From Pseudomonadales bacterium (GTDB taxonomy: Bacteria; Pseudomonadota; Gammaproteobacteria; Pseudomonadales; Halieaceae): DNA of 64,000 nt. How positions within the stretch are numbered: position 1 is the first letter of the stretch; the number at the start of each line of letters is the position of its first letter. Positions 8,533 to 17,347 of this stretch are shown one piece after another. The notes beneath the pieces are model-generated. The model was not told the origin of the DNA. It did not search any database and was given only the letters and a program-made list of their open reading frames with translations. The DNA is taken from the NCBI GenBank assembly GCA_024234855.1, contig JACKNN010000008.1:1-64000 (forward strand), in the 5' to 3' direction. Both the position numbers and the translations under genes were made by a program.

Positions 8533-9246
8533 CTAGGAAATGTGCCCGGTGACCCGCACCCGCTTGGCGCCCTTGACCGGGCGAGCCTTGAGTGCGTCCT
8601 GGCGACGCTTGATCTGGGCGTCGACCAGGTTTTTGCCGGCGATGAGCAGGCCGGTAAAAATGAAAGCGCCCGGCGGCAAAATAGCCAGCAGGAAGTTGGG
8701 GTAGTCATTGATCACCGTCACTTTCCAATGGGCGGCCTCGGGCCCGAACAGCAGATCCATGTTGGCGAACAGGGCGCCGGTACCCAGCAGTTCGCGCAGG
8801 GCACCCAGCGTTACCAGCACCAGGCCAAAGCCAAGCCCCATGATCAGGCCGTCATAGGAAGCGGGCGCGAGCCGGTTGCGACTGGCAAAGCCGTCGGCCC
8901 GGCCGAGTATGACGCAGTTGGTAGTAATCAGGGGCAGGAAAATACCCAGTATCTCGTACAGCTCGTAAGCGAAAGCCTGCATCAGCAGTTCAATACAGGT
9001 CACCGCTGCGGCGATGATCATCACGAAGGCCGGCAGTCGAATGGCGTCGGAGACAATATTGCGAATAAGGGATACCGCCGTATTGGAACAGACCAGTACC
9101 AGGGTGGTGGCCGCGGCGAGCCCGATTGCGTTGACGACGCTGCCGGTCACGGCCAGCAGCGGGCACAGTCCCAGCAGTTGCACTATGGCCGGGTTGTTTT
9201 TCCACAAACCGTTTAGCGACAACTCCCTGTAACTGACATCCGACAT
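8533..9246 (-). CDS. rnfE: Rnf electron transport complex subunit RnfE/RsxE
   Basis: Integral membrane subunit of 237 residues with about six helices, paralogous to RnfA. The N-terminal segment NGLWKNNPAIVQLLGLCPLLAVT and the central LGIFLPLITTNCVILGRA are family signatures; the Cys residues in GLCPLLA and TTNCVIL match those that ligate the intramembrane Fe-S cluster shared with RnfA. The basic C-terminal tail (AQIKRRQDALKARPVKGAKR) is typical. It is the last gene of the operon, and its ATG overlaps the rnfG stop (TAATG). nth, which often follows rnfE in related genomes, is absent. Confidence 0.96.
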   Translation of the reverse strand: MSDVSYRELSLNGLWKNNPAIVQLLGLCPLLAVTGSVVNAIGLAAATTLVLVCSNTAVSLIRNIVSDAIRLPAFVMIIAAAVTCIELLMQAFAYELYEILGIFLPLITTNCVILGRADGFASRNRLAPASYDGLIMGLGFGLVLVTLGALRELLGTGALFANMDLLFGPEAAHWKVTVINDYPNFLLAILPPGAFIFTGLLIAGKNLVDAQIKRRQDALKARPVKGAKRVRVTGHIS

Positions 9247-9893
9247 TAATTACCTCCTGCCACCGGGGTTTCATCCGGCTGCGCAAACAGTGTTTTACTG
9301 TTCGCCTGTGCATACTGTAAGGCGCGCAGGGTGGCGGCGACAACCGCCCTGGGGGTAATTGTCGCGCCGGTGAACTGGTCAAATACCCCCTTGTCTTTCT
9401 TGACCGCCCAGCCGGCCGGAGCGGGATTGTCCAGTGAATGACCGTCAAAACCCAGGATCCAGTTCGATTTCCTGATATCGACTTTGTCTCCCAGCCCGGG
9501 GGTCTCCTTGTGGCTGAGTGCGCGCACGCCGGCGACACTGCCATCGGCGTTGACTCCCACTATCAGGTCGATGTCGCCGGTGTAACCGTCCGGCGCCCTG
9601 ACCGGGATGATGGCGGCGATGACCACATCGCCCCGGCGCGCGCGGTAAATCCGCTTGTTCTCGGTAAGATTCAGCCCCCGGGATTCCGGGCCGACGGGGA
9701 TGATGTCATCGAGCATGGAATTGTCATGGCGCTCTCTGGGCACGATCTCCAGCAGGGCTTTTTCCTCGGCCATGCGTTTTTGCTCGGCAATCCGCTCCTT
9801 GGTGAGCAGGTAGGTGCCCGCGATGAGCAGGGTTGTCGCCACAGCGAACATGGCCAGCAGCCAGCTGTTGCGGGTAATGGATTCACGCAACAT
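9246..9893 (-). CDS. rnfG: Rnf complex flavoprotein subunit RnfG
   Basis: 215-residue subunit with one N-terminal membrane anchor (LLAMFAVATTLLIAGTYLL) and a periplasmic FMN-binding domain. FMN is covalently attached to the threonine in the TGATITP motif near the C-terminus. Also visible is the conserved HKETPGLGDKVD segment. The start is placed at ATG 9893, one base after the rnfD stop. A longer frame upstream would add a Pro/Ser-rich extension lying entirely inside rnfD, which I reject. Confidence 0.95.
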   Translation of the reverse strand: MLRESITRNSWLLAMFAVATTLLIAGTYLLTKERIAEQKRMAEEKALLEIVPRERHDNSMLDDIIPVGPESRGLNLTENKRIYRARRGDVVIAAIIPVRAPDGYTGDIDLIVGVNADGSVAGVRALSHKETPGLGDKVDIRKSNWILGFDGHSLDNPAPAGWAVKKDKGVFDQFTGATITPRAVVAATLRALQYAQANSKTLFAQPDETPVAGGN

Positions 9894-9894
9894 A

Positions 9895-10926
9895 TCAGCC
9901 GCCTCCCTTGCCCGGTTGATGGCCGTAGGTGCGGGGCTGGGTGTAATTGTCGATGAAGGGGGCGGCAAAATTCATGACAAGCACCGCAAAAGCGACAGCG
10001 TCGGGGTAGTTGCCCCGCACCCGTATGGTATACACCAGTACGCCGACCATGGCGCCGTAGATCAGCCGGCCGCGCACCGAAACTGCCGAAGTGACCGGGT
10101 CCGTGACGATAAAAAACGCGCCAAACATGGTCGCCCCACTGAGCAGGTGGAACAGCGGCGAACCGCCGCTGGCGGAACTGCCACCGTCATAAAATATCGC
10201 GGCGAGCAGGCTGAGGCTGGCCAGCATGGCCAGCGGCGCATGCCAGCTGAAGACGCGCTGGTAAAGCAGCCAGATACCGCCGGCGAGAAATGCGAGGTTG
10301 GCCCATTCCCAGCCCAGGCCCGCCCAGCGGCCGAATTGCGGGGTCTGGGCATAGAGGTCCGCAACCAGCAGGCTGTTGTTCTGTTTCATCAGGTCCAGTG
10401 GTGTCGCCATGGTGATGCCGTCAAACCCGGCAGGCCAGAAACAGGCCTGCAGGGCCTCCACCAGGCTGGGCAGCTGCCCCAGGCCGCGCGGCGGCGCCCA
10501 GGCCGTCATCTGCAGCGGGAAGGAGATCAGCAGGATCACATAGCCGGCCATGGCGGGATTGAACGGGTTGTAACCCAGGCCACCGTAAATATGCTTTGCC
10601 AGTAAAATTGCGCAGGCGACCCCCACGGCAATCAGCCACCAGGGCGCATATGGCGGCAGGGCGATCGCCAGCAGCGTTGCCGTCACCAGGGCGCTGTAGT
10701 CTCTCAGGTAGAAGCCTATGGGTCGCCGCCGCAGCCACAGGGCCAGGGCCTCGCAGGCCAGGGCAACGATACAGGCCCAGACCAGGTTCACCAGAGTGCC
10801 GAAGCCAAAGAAATGGGTGAGCACAATGATGCCGGGAACGGTAGCCAGCAGCACTTTTTGCATCACTTTTGGTGTGCTTACAGGCCCGTGGGCGTGGGGT
10901 GAGGTGACGCGCAGCAGGGTGGCCAT
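9895..10926 (-). CDS. rnfD: Rnf complex membrane flavoprotein subunit RnfD
   Basis: 343-residue polytopic membrane protein. The SGATMFGAFF motif near residue 260 is the NqrB/RnfD flavinylation site, where FMN is attached to the threonine. Other signatures are FYLRDYSALVTATLLAIALPP and GGLGYNPFNPAMAGY. With RnfG it carries electrons through the membrane domain and forms part of the ion pathway. Its ATG overlaps the rnfC stop (TGATG). Confidence 0.96.
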   Translation of the reverse strand: MATLLRVTSPHAHGPVSTPKVMQKVLLATVPGIIVLTHFFGFGTLVNLVWACIVALACEALALWLRRRPIGFYLRDYSALVTATLLAIALPPYAPWWLIAVGVACAILLAKHIYGGLGYNPFNPAMAGYVILLISFPLQMTAWAPPRGLGQLPSLVEALQACFWPAGFDGITMATPLDLMKQNNSLLVADLYAQTPQFGRWAGLGWEWANLAFLAGGIWLLYQRVFSWHAPLAMLASLSLLAAIFYDGGSSASGGSPLFHLLSGATMFGAFFIVTDPVTSAVSVRGRLIYGAMVGVLVYTIRVRGNYPDAVAFAVLVMNFAAPFIDNYTQPRTYGHQPGKGGG

Positions 10927-12959
10927 CAGGTGTCTCCTTTGCCGTTCAACTGCGCTCTGGCAGCGCTCACTTTTTCCTCGAGCGCTGCCTCCGTGGACAC
11001 CAGTATTCCAATTATTTTCTCCTCCTCGCCCTTACTTCGGCTCGCGGCGAGCCTGGCCCGGGTTTTCGCCAGGCGCTGCTCAAGGCCTGCCAGTTGGGCG
11101 CGGGCTTTTTCGACGGGATCCAAGGCGGCATCCGCTGCCCGGGCGGCCACGGCCCTGGCGATAGCCACTGATGCCGCATCGGTTGGCACGGCCTGTTGCG
11201 GCGCTGTTTGTCCCGCATCCACGAACGCCTGGAGGGCGAGTTCCGCGGCTTCGAGTTTTGCCCTGGTTTTGTCTACGCCCAGTTGCAGGGCATCCACCAG
11301 GTCGCTGCCCTCGGCCCGGGCCTGTTCGAGCTTGCTGCTGGCGGTATCCAGCCGCGCGCGGGTGGTGACAACCGCCTTTTCCAGCTTGTCGCGCTCGCCG
11401 GTTTCTGTTGTTGCGCGGGTCGCGACCACCTGTTGCGCGGCCTTTTTGGCTTTGGCGCGGTCTATCGCTGCCTGGATCGGGTCTTCGACACCCTCACCGC
11501 CGGCGGCAGCTGTCTGGGCACGTTGCTCCGCTGCCAGTTTGCGGGCGGCGCGCTTGGCTTCCCTGGCCGCTTCCTCCTGTGCAATCCGTGCCTGGCGCGC
11601 CTCGAAGCGCATGCGTGACTGCTCCGCCTTGGCGTGTTCCCGTCGCAGCTGCAGTATTTCGGCCTTGGAGGCGCGGTAGTATTGCACCAGCGGAATATTG
11701 CTGGGGCAGGCCCAGGAGCAGGCGCCGCACTCGATGCAGTCAAACAGGTTGTGCTGCTCCAGTTTGTCGAACTCCCTGGCCTGGGCGAACCAGAATAACT
11801 GCTGCGGCAACAGGCTGGCGGGGCAGGCCTGGGCACACATGCCGCAGCGTATGCAGGCCTGCGCCGGTGGCGGGACGGGTAGTTCAGCCTCGCTGGGGGC
11901 CAGCAGGCAATTGGTCGTCTTCACTATCGGTACGCTGGCGTCGGGCACCGTGAAACCCATCATCGGGCCACCCATGACCAGGCGTCGATTCCTTCCCGGC
12001 TGGTAGCCCGCCTGCGCCAGCAGGTAGTTCATGGGAGTGCCAAGCAGCACGGAAAAATTGCCGGGTTCAGCCACGGCCTCGCCGGTGACCGTGGTGATGC
12101 GCGATATCAGTGGTTGTCCGCGCACAACCGCGTCGGCAATGGCGACCACGCTGCCGATATTCTGGCAGATAACGCCGACATCCAGCGGTAGTCCGCCACT
12201 GGGCACCTGCTCGCCGGTCAGCAGCTCAATCAGTTGTTTCTCGCCGCCGGAGGGGTACTTGGTGGGGAATGACACCACTTCGATCGCGGAGCCGGTGGCG
12301 GCAGCGCGCAGGGCCGCAATCGCCTCGGGTTTGTTGTCCTCTACCCCGATCAGGATTTCACCCGGCTGCAGCAGTTGGCGGAGAATGTTCACGCCCTCGA
12401 CGATACGGTCGGGGCATTCACGCATCAGAATATCATCGGCGGTGATATAGGGTTCACATTCGGTGCCGTTGATAATGAGGGTGGCCACTGCACTGCCCGG
12501 TTTGGTGGTCAGTTTGACAGCGGTGGGAAAACCGGCGCCTCCCATGCCGGCAATGCCCGCATCGCGAATCCGCGCCAGCAATTCCCGGGTTGTCATGTCG
12601 CGGTAGTCGGGTGGGGCGACAAGCGATGTCCACTCGTCCAATCCATCCGTGGCGATGACGATACACGGTGCCAGCAAGCCGGACGGGTGCGCTACCAGCC
12701 GATCCTCGATTGCCACGATGGTGCCGGAGGTGGGGGCGTGAACGGGCACGCTGACAAAGCCCAGTGCTTCGGCGATGAGTTGCCCCTTCAGTACCCGCTC
12801 GCCCACGGCGACAACCGGGCTTGCCGGCGCGCCGATATGCTGGGACAGCGGCAGCACCAGCCGCGGCGGGATTCCCGCGTCCCTGATCGGCCGCTGCAGG
12901 GACTGATGCTTGTTTTCGGGCGGGTGAATGCCGCCGTGGAAATCGAAAATCTTTCTCAT
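10926..12959 (-). CDS. rnfC: Rnf complex NADH-binding Fe-S subunit RnfC
   Basis: 677-residue peripheral subunit resembling NqrF/NuoF-type NADH:flavin modules. The start at ATG 12959 gives MRKIFDFHGGIHPPENK, the canonical RnfC N-terminus, and overlaps the rnfB stop by 4 bases (ATGA). The NADH/FMN-binding region has AGMGGAGFPTAVKL. Two [4Fe-4S] motifs, CIRCGMCAQACP and CIECGACSWACP, sit near residues 372 and 411. The last 230 or so residues form a long Ala/Arg/Glu/Lys-rich coiled-coil tail, common in gammaproteobacterial RnfC and of uncertain function. Confidence 0.96.
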   Translation of the reverse strand: MRKIFDFHGGIHPPENKHQSLQRPIRDAGIPPRLVLPLSQHIGAPASPVVAVGERVLKGQLIAEALGFVSVPVHAPTSGTIVAIEDRLVAHPSGLLAPCIVIATDGLDEWTSLVAPPDYRDMTTRELLARIRDAGIAGMGGAGFPTAVKLTTKPGSAVATLIINGTECEPYITADDILMRECPDRIVEGVNILRQLLQPGEILIGVEDNKPEAIAALRAAATGSAIEVVSFPTKYPSGGEKQLIELLTGEQVPSGGLPLDVGVICQNIGSVVAIADAVVRGQPLISRITTVTGEAVAEPGNFSVLLGTPMNYLLAQAGYQPGRNRRLVMGGPMMGFTVPDASVPIVKTTNCLLAPSEAELPVPPPAQACIRCGMCAQACPASLLPQQLFWFAQAREFDKLEQHNLFDCIECGACSWACPSNIPLVQYYRASKAEILQLRREHAKAEQSRMRFEARQARIAQEEAAREAKRAARKLAAEQRAQTAAAGGEGVEDPIQAAIDRAKAKKAAQQVVATRATTETGERDKLEKAVVTTRARLDTASSKLEQARAEGSDLVDALQLGVDKTRAKLEAAELALQAFVDAGQTAPQQAVPTDAASVAIARAVAARAADAALDPVEKARAQLAGLEQRLAKTRARLAASRSKGEEEKIIGILVSTEAALEEKVSAARAQLNGKGDT

Positions 12960-13576
12960 GCGGCCCGATCTTGCGTCTGGCCCGCATCGGTGGCGATGAT
13001 CTGGGGCTGGCGACTGGCGGTATCCGGCAGCGGCCAGTGCCAGTTCTGCACGCTCTGCGGCTCGGAGATCATGTCGATGCAATCCACTGGGCAGGGCTCC
13101 AGACAGAGATCGCAGCCCGTGCACTCACTGGCGATAACCGTGTGCATCTGCTTGGCCGCCCCGAGAATCGCGTCGACCGGGCAGGCCTGGATACACTTGG
13201 TACAGCCAATACATTCCGCCTCGCGGATATAGGCAACGGCTTTGACCTTTTCCTCGCCGTGTTCTTCGTCCAGTGGGATGGCCTCGACATCCAGCAGCGC
13301 CGCCAACGCCTGGATGCCGGCCTCGCCTCCGGGAGGGCATTTGTTGATGGCCGCGTCACCGCTGGCGATGGCCTCGGCATAGGGGCGGCAACCCGGGTAG
13401 CCACACTGGCCGCACTGGGTCTGCGGCAGAATGTCATTGATCTGCTCGGCGATGGGATTGCCCTCGGTCCTGAAGCGCACCGCGGCAAAGCCCAGCACGG
13501 CGCCGAATACCGCGCCCAGCCCCACCAGGGCGAGTAGCGCGGCCATCAACGGATACTGGGTAATAAAGTCGACCAC
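12956..13576 (-). CDS. rnfB: Rnf complex ferredoxin-like subunit RnfB
   Basis: 206-residue subunit that takes electrons from ferredoxin or passes them to it. An N-terminal membrane anchor (residues 8-32) is followed by the 4Fe-4S domain CGQCGYPGC (about 54-62) and a two-cluster ferredoxin module with CIGCTKCIQACP and CTGCDLCLEPCP. A Gln/Ala-rich tail ends the protein. It lies 3 bases after rnfA and overlaps rnfC. Confidence 0.96.
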   Translation of the reverse strand: MVDFITQYPLMAALLALVGLGAVFGAVLGFAAVRFRTEGNPIAEQINDILPQTQCGQCGYPGCRPYAEAIASGDAAINKCPPGGEAGIQALAALLDVEAIPLDEEHGEEKVKAVAYIREAECIGCTKCIQACPVDAILGAAKQMHTVIASECTGCDLCLEPCPVDCIDMISEPQSVQNWHWPLPDTASRQPQIIATDAGQTQDRAA

Positions 13577-13579
13577 TCG

Positions 13580-14158
13580 CTATACCAGGCCGGCAAAGCC
13601 CATGAAGGCCAGGGACATCAGGCCCGCGGTCACCATGCCAAGGGCCGGGCCCTTGAAGGGCACGGGCACATCGGCCACGTTCAGGCGCTCGCGCATGGCG
13701 GCAAACAGCACCAGCACCAGGGAAAAGCCCAGCGCGGCGCCAAAGCCGTAGAACAGGGACTGGAGGAAGTTGTGGTCCTTGTTGATATTGAGCAGTGCCA
13801 CGCCGAGAACCGCACAATTGGTGGTGATCAGCGGCAGGTAGACGCCCAGCACCCGGTACAGTAACGGGCTGCTCTTGCGCACCACCATCTCAGTAAACTG
13901 CACCACCACGGCGATCACCAGGATGAAGGCGATGGTCTTGAGATAGCCCAGCCCGAGCGGCACCAGCAGGAACTGGTAGGTGAGGTTGCTGCAGGCCGAC
14001 GCCAGCGTCAGCACGAAGGTGGTGGCCATGGACATGCCCATGGCCGTTTCCAGCTTGTTCGAAACGCCCATGAAAGGGCACAGCCCCAGGAACTGTACGA
14101 GTACGAAGTTGTTGACCAGGATCGCCCCGATCAGCAGGATTGAGTAGTCTGCCAGCAT
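13580..14158 (-). CDS. rnfA: Rnf complex subunit RnfA/RsxA
   Basis: 192-residue, six-helix membrane protein and first gene of the rnfABCDGE operon. ILVNNFVLVQFLGLCPFMGVS and LPLITTNCAVLGVALL are near-invariant RnfA signatures; the paired cysteines (GLCPF, TNCAV) hold the intramembrane [2Fe-2S] cluster with RnfE. The full complex couples ferredoxin:NAD+ redox chemistry to Na+ or H+ movement. In enteric bacteria the orthologous Rsx complex keeps SoxR reduced; no soxR is visible here. Confidence 0.97.
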   Translation of the reverse strand: MLADYSILLIGAILVNNFVLVQFLGLCPFMGVSNKLETAMGMSMATTFVLTLASACSNLTYQFLLVPLGLGYLKTIAFILVIAVVVQFTEMVVRKSSPLLYRVLGVYLPLITTNCAVLGVALLNINKDHNFLQSLFYGFGAALGFSLVLVLFAAMRERLNVADVPVPFKGPALGMVTAGLMSLAFMGFAGLV

Positions 14159-14215
14159 GGCCGCGCTCTCGTGGTAACAGCCCCGACCGGGCTGCCAAGT
14201 TGTTGCATGGTATGA

Positions 14216-14243
14216 AGTATCTTCTTAAAAAACAATAAGTTAA
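14216..14243 (-). promoter_or_regulatory. Possible rnf operon promoter
   Basis: In the short AT-rich gap upstream of rnfA, the minus strand has TTAACT (14238-14243), a 16-base spacer, and GATACT (14216-14221). Each hexamer matches sigma-70 consensus at 4 of 6 positions. The gap also separates rnf from the downstream end of metG, and no terminator is obvious between them, so read-through from metG is also possible. Confidence 0.3.
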
Positions 14244-14273
14244 TGAGACCTTTTTCCACGTAGCGGGGTGGGA

Positions 14274-16298
14274 CTATTTCACCGCCATACCCGGCTGTGC
14301 GCCCGCGTGGGGTTCCAGCAGGAAGATGTCCTTGCCGCCGGGCCCGGCGGCCAGCACCATGCCTTCAGAGACCCCGAAGCGCATCGTGCGCGGTGCGAGG
14401 TTGGCGACCATCACCGTGAGTTTGCCCACCAGGTCGGCCGGTTCATAGGCGGAGCGTATCCCGGCAAATACCTGTTTCTGGCTGTCGCCCAGGCTGAGGG
14501 TCAGGCGCAGGAGCTTGTCGGCGCCCTCCACCAGTTCGGCGGCCACGATCTCGACAATCCGCAGGTCGACCCTGGCGAAATCCTCAAACGCGATGGTACT
14601 TGCAGGCAGTGACTCGGCTTTCGCGGTCGGCGCGGGGGTTTTGGCCGGCGCCGCCTGCTTGCTGGCTTCCACCATGGCTTCCACCTGTTTGACGTCGATT
14701 CGGGTCAGCAACGGCTCGAAATTGCCCAGCCGATGTCCTGCCAGGGTAGTATCCAATGCGGTCCAGTCCAGCGGGCAGGCTAGGAATGACTCCGCCTTGG
14801 TCGCCATGGCCGGCAGTACCGGTTTGAGGTAGATCATCAGTACCCGGAACAGGTTTACGCCCACGCTGCAGACCGCGTGCACCTCATTGGCACTGCCCTC
14901 CTGCTTTGCCAGCAGCCAGGGCTTTTTCTCGTCGATGTACTGGTTGGCCCGATCCGCGAGCGCCACCACTTCGCGCATCGCCTTGTTGAACTCGCGCTGC
15001 TCGTACAGCCCGGCAATGGCCTCGCCGCGGGCGATAAAATCCGCCAGCAGTGCGGGTTCGGCGCAGGTTTCGGCCAGGCGATTGTCGAAGCCCCTGGCGA
15101 GGAAGCCGGCGCAACGGCTGGCAATATTGACGATCTTGCCCACCACGTCTGAATTTACCCGCTGCACGAAATCCTCGAGATTGAGGTCTATGTCGTCCAC
15201 TGCGCTGCTCAATTTAGCGGCGAAATAGTAGCGCAGGTACTCCGCGTCAAGGTGCTCCAGATAGGTGCTGGCGTTGATAAAAGTGCCGCGGCTCTTGGAC
15301 ATCTTGGTGCCGTTTACGGTGAGGAAGCCGTGGACAAAAATAGCGGACGGGGTGCGCAGGCCGGCGGAATGCAGCATGGCGGGCCAGAACAGGCCGTGGA
15401 AATTGATAATGTCCTTGCCGATAAAGTGATACAGCTCGGTATCGCCGCCCGGTAACCAGTAGGGATCGAAGGCGTGGCCGGTGCGCTCGCAGTAGTTCTG
15501 GAAACTGGCGATATAGCCGATGGGCGCATCCAGCCAGACGTAGAAGTACTTGCCGGGTTCACCCGGAATTTCGAAGCCGAAGTAGGGCGCGTCGCGGCTG
15601 ATGTCCCATTCCTGCAGGCCGGCCTCGGTCCACTCGCGCAGCTTGTTGGCGACCTGGGGCTGCAGCGTATCGGAGTCCAGCCACTGCCTGAGCATGGCTT
15701 CGAACTCGGGCAGTTTGAAAAAGAAGTGGATGGAATCTTTCTCGATGGGAGTTGCACCCGAGATGGCCGAAACAGGATCTATCAGCTCTGCCGGTGTGTA
15801 GGTGGCGCCACAGGCCTCGCAGTTGTCGCCGTACTGGTCCGGCGTTTTGCAGCGGGGGCAGGTTCCCTTGATAAACCGGTCAGCCAGGAACAGCTGCTTT
15901 TCCGGGTCGAAAGCCTGGGTGATGGCCCTGGAAGCGATGTGCCCATTGGCTTTCAGCCGGCGGTAAATCTCCTCACTCCAGTACCTGTTTTCCGCGGAGT
16001 GGGTACTGTGGAAGTTGGCGAAGTCGATCAGGAAGCCGGCGCTGTCCCGCTGGTGGTGCGCGTGAATGCGGGCGATATGTTGTTCCGGCGTAATGCCCTG
16101 CTTTTCCGCGGCCAGCATGATCGCGGTGCCGTGGGCGTCATCCGCACAGACATACAGGCAGTCATGCCCCCGTGATCGCTGGAATCGCACCCAGATATCC
16201 GCCTGCACCTGCTCCAGCATATGGCCCAGGTGAAGCGGGGCATTGGCGTAGGGCAGCGCGCTGGTGACCAGAATTTTGCGGGGGCTTGTCGGGGCCAT
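14274..16298 (-). CDS. metG: Methionyl-tRNA synthetase
   Basis: 674-residue class I aminoacyl-tRNA synthetase charging tRNA-Met. The start at ATG 16298 gives MAPTSPRKILVTSALPYANAPLH; a longer frame adds 22 unlikely residues. HLGH in APLHLGHMLEQ is the HIGH-equivalent and KMSKSRGTF is the KMSKS loop. The zinc knuckle CPRCKTPDQYGDNCEACG (4 Cys) marks the E. coli-like MetRS. The C-terminus carries a Trbp111/EMAP-II tRNA-binding domain (FARVDLRIVEIVAAE), which mediates dimerisation. It is divergent from mrp across a 218-base gap. Confidence 0.97.
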   Translation of the reverse strand: MAPTSPRKILVTSALPYANAPLHLGHMLEQVQADIWVRFQRSRGHDCLYVCADDAHGTAIMLAAEKQGITPEQHIARIHAHHQRDSAGFLIDFANFHSTHSAENRYWSEEIYRRLKANGHIASRAITQAFDPEKQLFLADRFIKGTCPRCKTPDQYGDNCEACGATYTPAELIDPVSAISGATPIEKDSIHFFFKLPEFEAMLRQWLDSDTLQPQVANKLREWTEAGLQEWDISRDAPYFGFEIPGEPGKYFYVWLDAPIGYIASFQNYCERTGHAFDPYWLPGGDTELYHFIGKDIINFHGLFWPAMLHSAGLRTPSAIFVHGFLTVNGTKMSKSRGTFINASTYLEHLDAEYLRYYFAAKLSSAVDDIDLNLEDFVQRVNSDVVGKIVNIASRCAGFLARGFDNRLAETCAEPALLADFIARGEAIAGLYEQREFNKAMREVVALADRANQYIDEKKPWLLAKQEGSANEVHAVCSVGVNLFRVLMIYLKPVLPAMATKAESFLACPLDWTALDTTLAGHRLGNFEPLLTRIDVKQVEAMVEASKQAAPAKTPAPTAKAESLPASTIAFEDFARVDLRIVEIVAAELVEGADKLLRLTLSLGDSQKQVFAGIRSAYEPADLVGKLTVMVANLAPRTMRFGVSEGMVLAAGPGGKDIFLLEPHAGAQPGMAVK

Positions 16299-16380
16299 GA
16301 TCGTCGATTGTCCGTGTGCCGGAAAAAGGGGCGCCACTATAGCTTTTTTGCGGTGGCTTTTCATCCGTGGCGGGATGTCG

Positions 16381-16409
16381 TTGTTGATCCGCCGGCATGT
16401 CCTTATACT
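16381..16409 (+). promoter_or_regulatory. Promoter candidate for mrp-dcd
   Basis: TTGTTG (16381-16386), a 17-base spacer and TATACT (16404-16409; 5 of 6 consensus). The predicted transcription start falls at the base of the hairpin at 16411-16436, leaving a leader of about 100 bases before the mrp ATG. Confidence 0.5.
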
Positions 16410-16410
16410 A

Positions 16411-16436
16411 GCGCCGGCTGCGCTTGCAGCCGGCGC
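16411..16436 (+). repeat. Perfect 11-bp inverted repeat in the mrp leader
   Basis: Arms GCGCCGGCTGC and GCAGCCGGCGC are perfect complements around a GCTT loop. There is no T run, so it is not a rho-independent terminator. It sits immediately downstream of the predicted mrp -10 box and could form a very stable 5'-end hairpin in the mRNA. Confidence 0.6.
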
Positions 16437-16516
16437 CGGGCCGAATGGCCCCGAAATTTACCAGACATACAGTGACCGCGCGGTTGTTGCCGCTATCGTG
16501 TCACGCAAGGGTAACC

Positions 16517-17332
16517 ATGAACGACATCAAACATATTATCGCCGTTGCCTCCGGTAAGGGCGGGGTCGGCAAGTCCACCACCGCCGTCAACCTGGCGCTC
16601 GCCCTCAAAACCCAGGGTATGAAGGTCGGCTTGCTGGATGCGGATATCTACGGCCCCAGCCAGCAGCTGATGCTCGGGGTCGCCAACGGCGTGCGGCCGC
16701 AGCAGCAGGACGGCCAGTACCTGCTGCCGGTGGAGGCCCACGGCCTCAAGACCATGTCGATGGCCTACCTGGTCAGCGAGCGCACGCCCATGGTGTGGCG
16801 CGGTCCCATGGCCGGGGGTGCCCTGGCGCAGATGCTGGAGCAGACCCTGTGGGGCGCGCTGGATTACCTGGTGATCGATATGCCGCCGGGTACCGGCGAT
16901 ATCCAGTTGACCCTGTCGCAGAAAGCCAAGGTGGCGGGTGCGGTGATTGTGACGACCCCCCAGGATATCGCCCTGATGGATGCCCAGAAAGGCATCGAGA
17001 TGTTCCGCAAGGTGGATATACCCATTCTGGGTGTGGTGGAAAACATGGCTGTTCACATCTGCAGCAACTGCGGCCACCGGGAACATATCTTCGGTGCCGA
17101 GGGCGGGCAGCGCATCGCCCGGGAATACGGTGTGGCGCTGCTGGGCAGCCTGCCCCTGGCCATGTCCATCCGCGAACAGACCGATTCCGGCCGGCCAACG
17201 GTTGTGGCGGATCCCGACTCGCCGGTGACGGCTGTTTACCTGGAAATCGCCACGGCGGTGCAGGCGGCACTGGCAGCAGGCGGCGCCGGCGCCGTGCATG
17301 AGTTTCCCCCCATTTCCATCTCCGACGACTGA
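16517..17332 (+). CDS. mrp: Mrp/ApbC iron-sulfur cluster carrier ATPase (short form)
   Basis: 271-residue ParA/MinD-family P-loop ATPase that binds and transfers Fe-S clusters. ASGKGGVGKSTTAVNLA is the deviant Walker A motif, DADIYGPSQQ a switch region, and CSNC (near residue 180) the cluster-binding CxxC. The usual N-terminal FSCA/DUF59 domain of about 90 residues, present in the 369-residue E. coli Mrp, is missing, and the promoter candidate and upstream metG leave no room for it. The start MNDIKHIIAVASGKGG follows the short-form pattern. It is followed at 15 bases by dcd, the usual gammaproteobacterial order. Confidence 0.93.
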   Translation: MNDIKHIIAVASGKGGVGKSTTAVNLALALKTQGMKVGLLDADIYGPSQQLMLGVANGVRPQQQDGQYLLPVEAHGLKTMSMAYLVSERTPMVWRGPMAGGALAQMLEQTLWGALDYLVIDMPPGTGDIQLTLSQKAKVAGAVIVTTPQDIALMDAQKGIEMFRKVDIPILGVVENMAVHICSNCGHREHIFGAEGGQRIAREYGVALLGSLPLAMSIREQTDSGRPTVVADPDSPVTAVYLEIATAVQAALAAGGAGAVHEFPPISISDD

Positions 17333-17347
17333 GACGATAGGTGCAAT

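Noticed and set aside
10926..12959. Long Ala/Arg/Lys tail of RnfC as a possible fusion
   Set aside because: Such coiled-coil extensions are common in gammaproteobacterial RnfC and do not indicate a separate gene.
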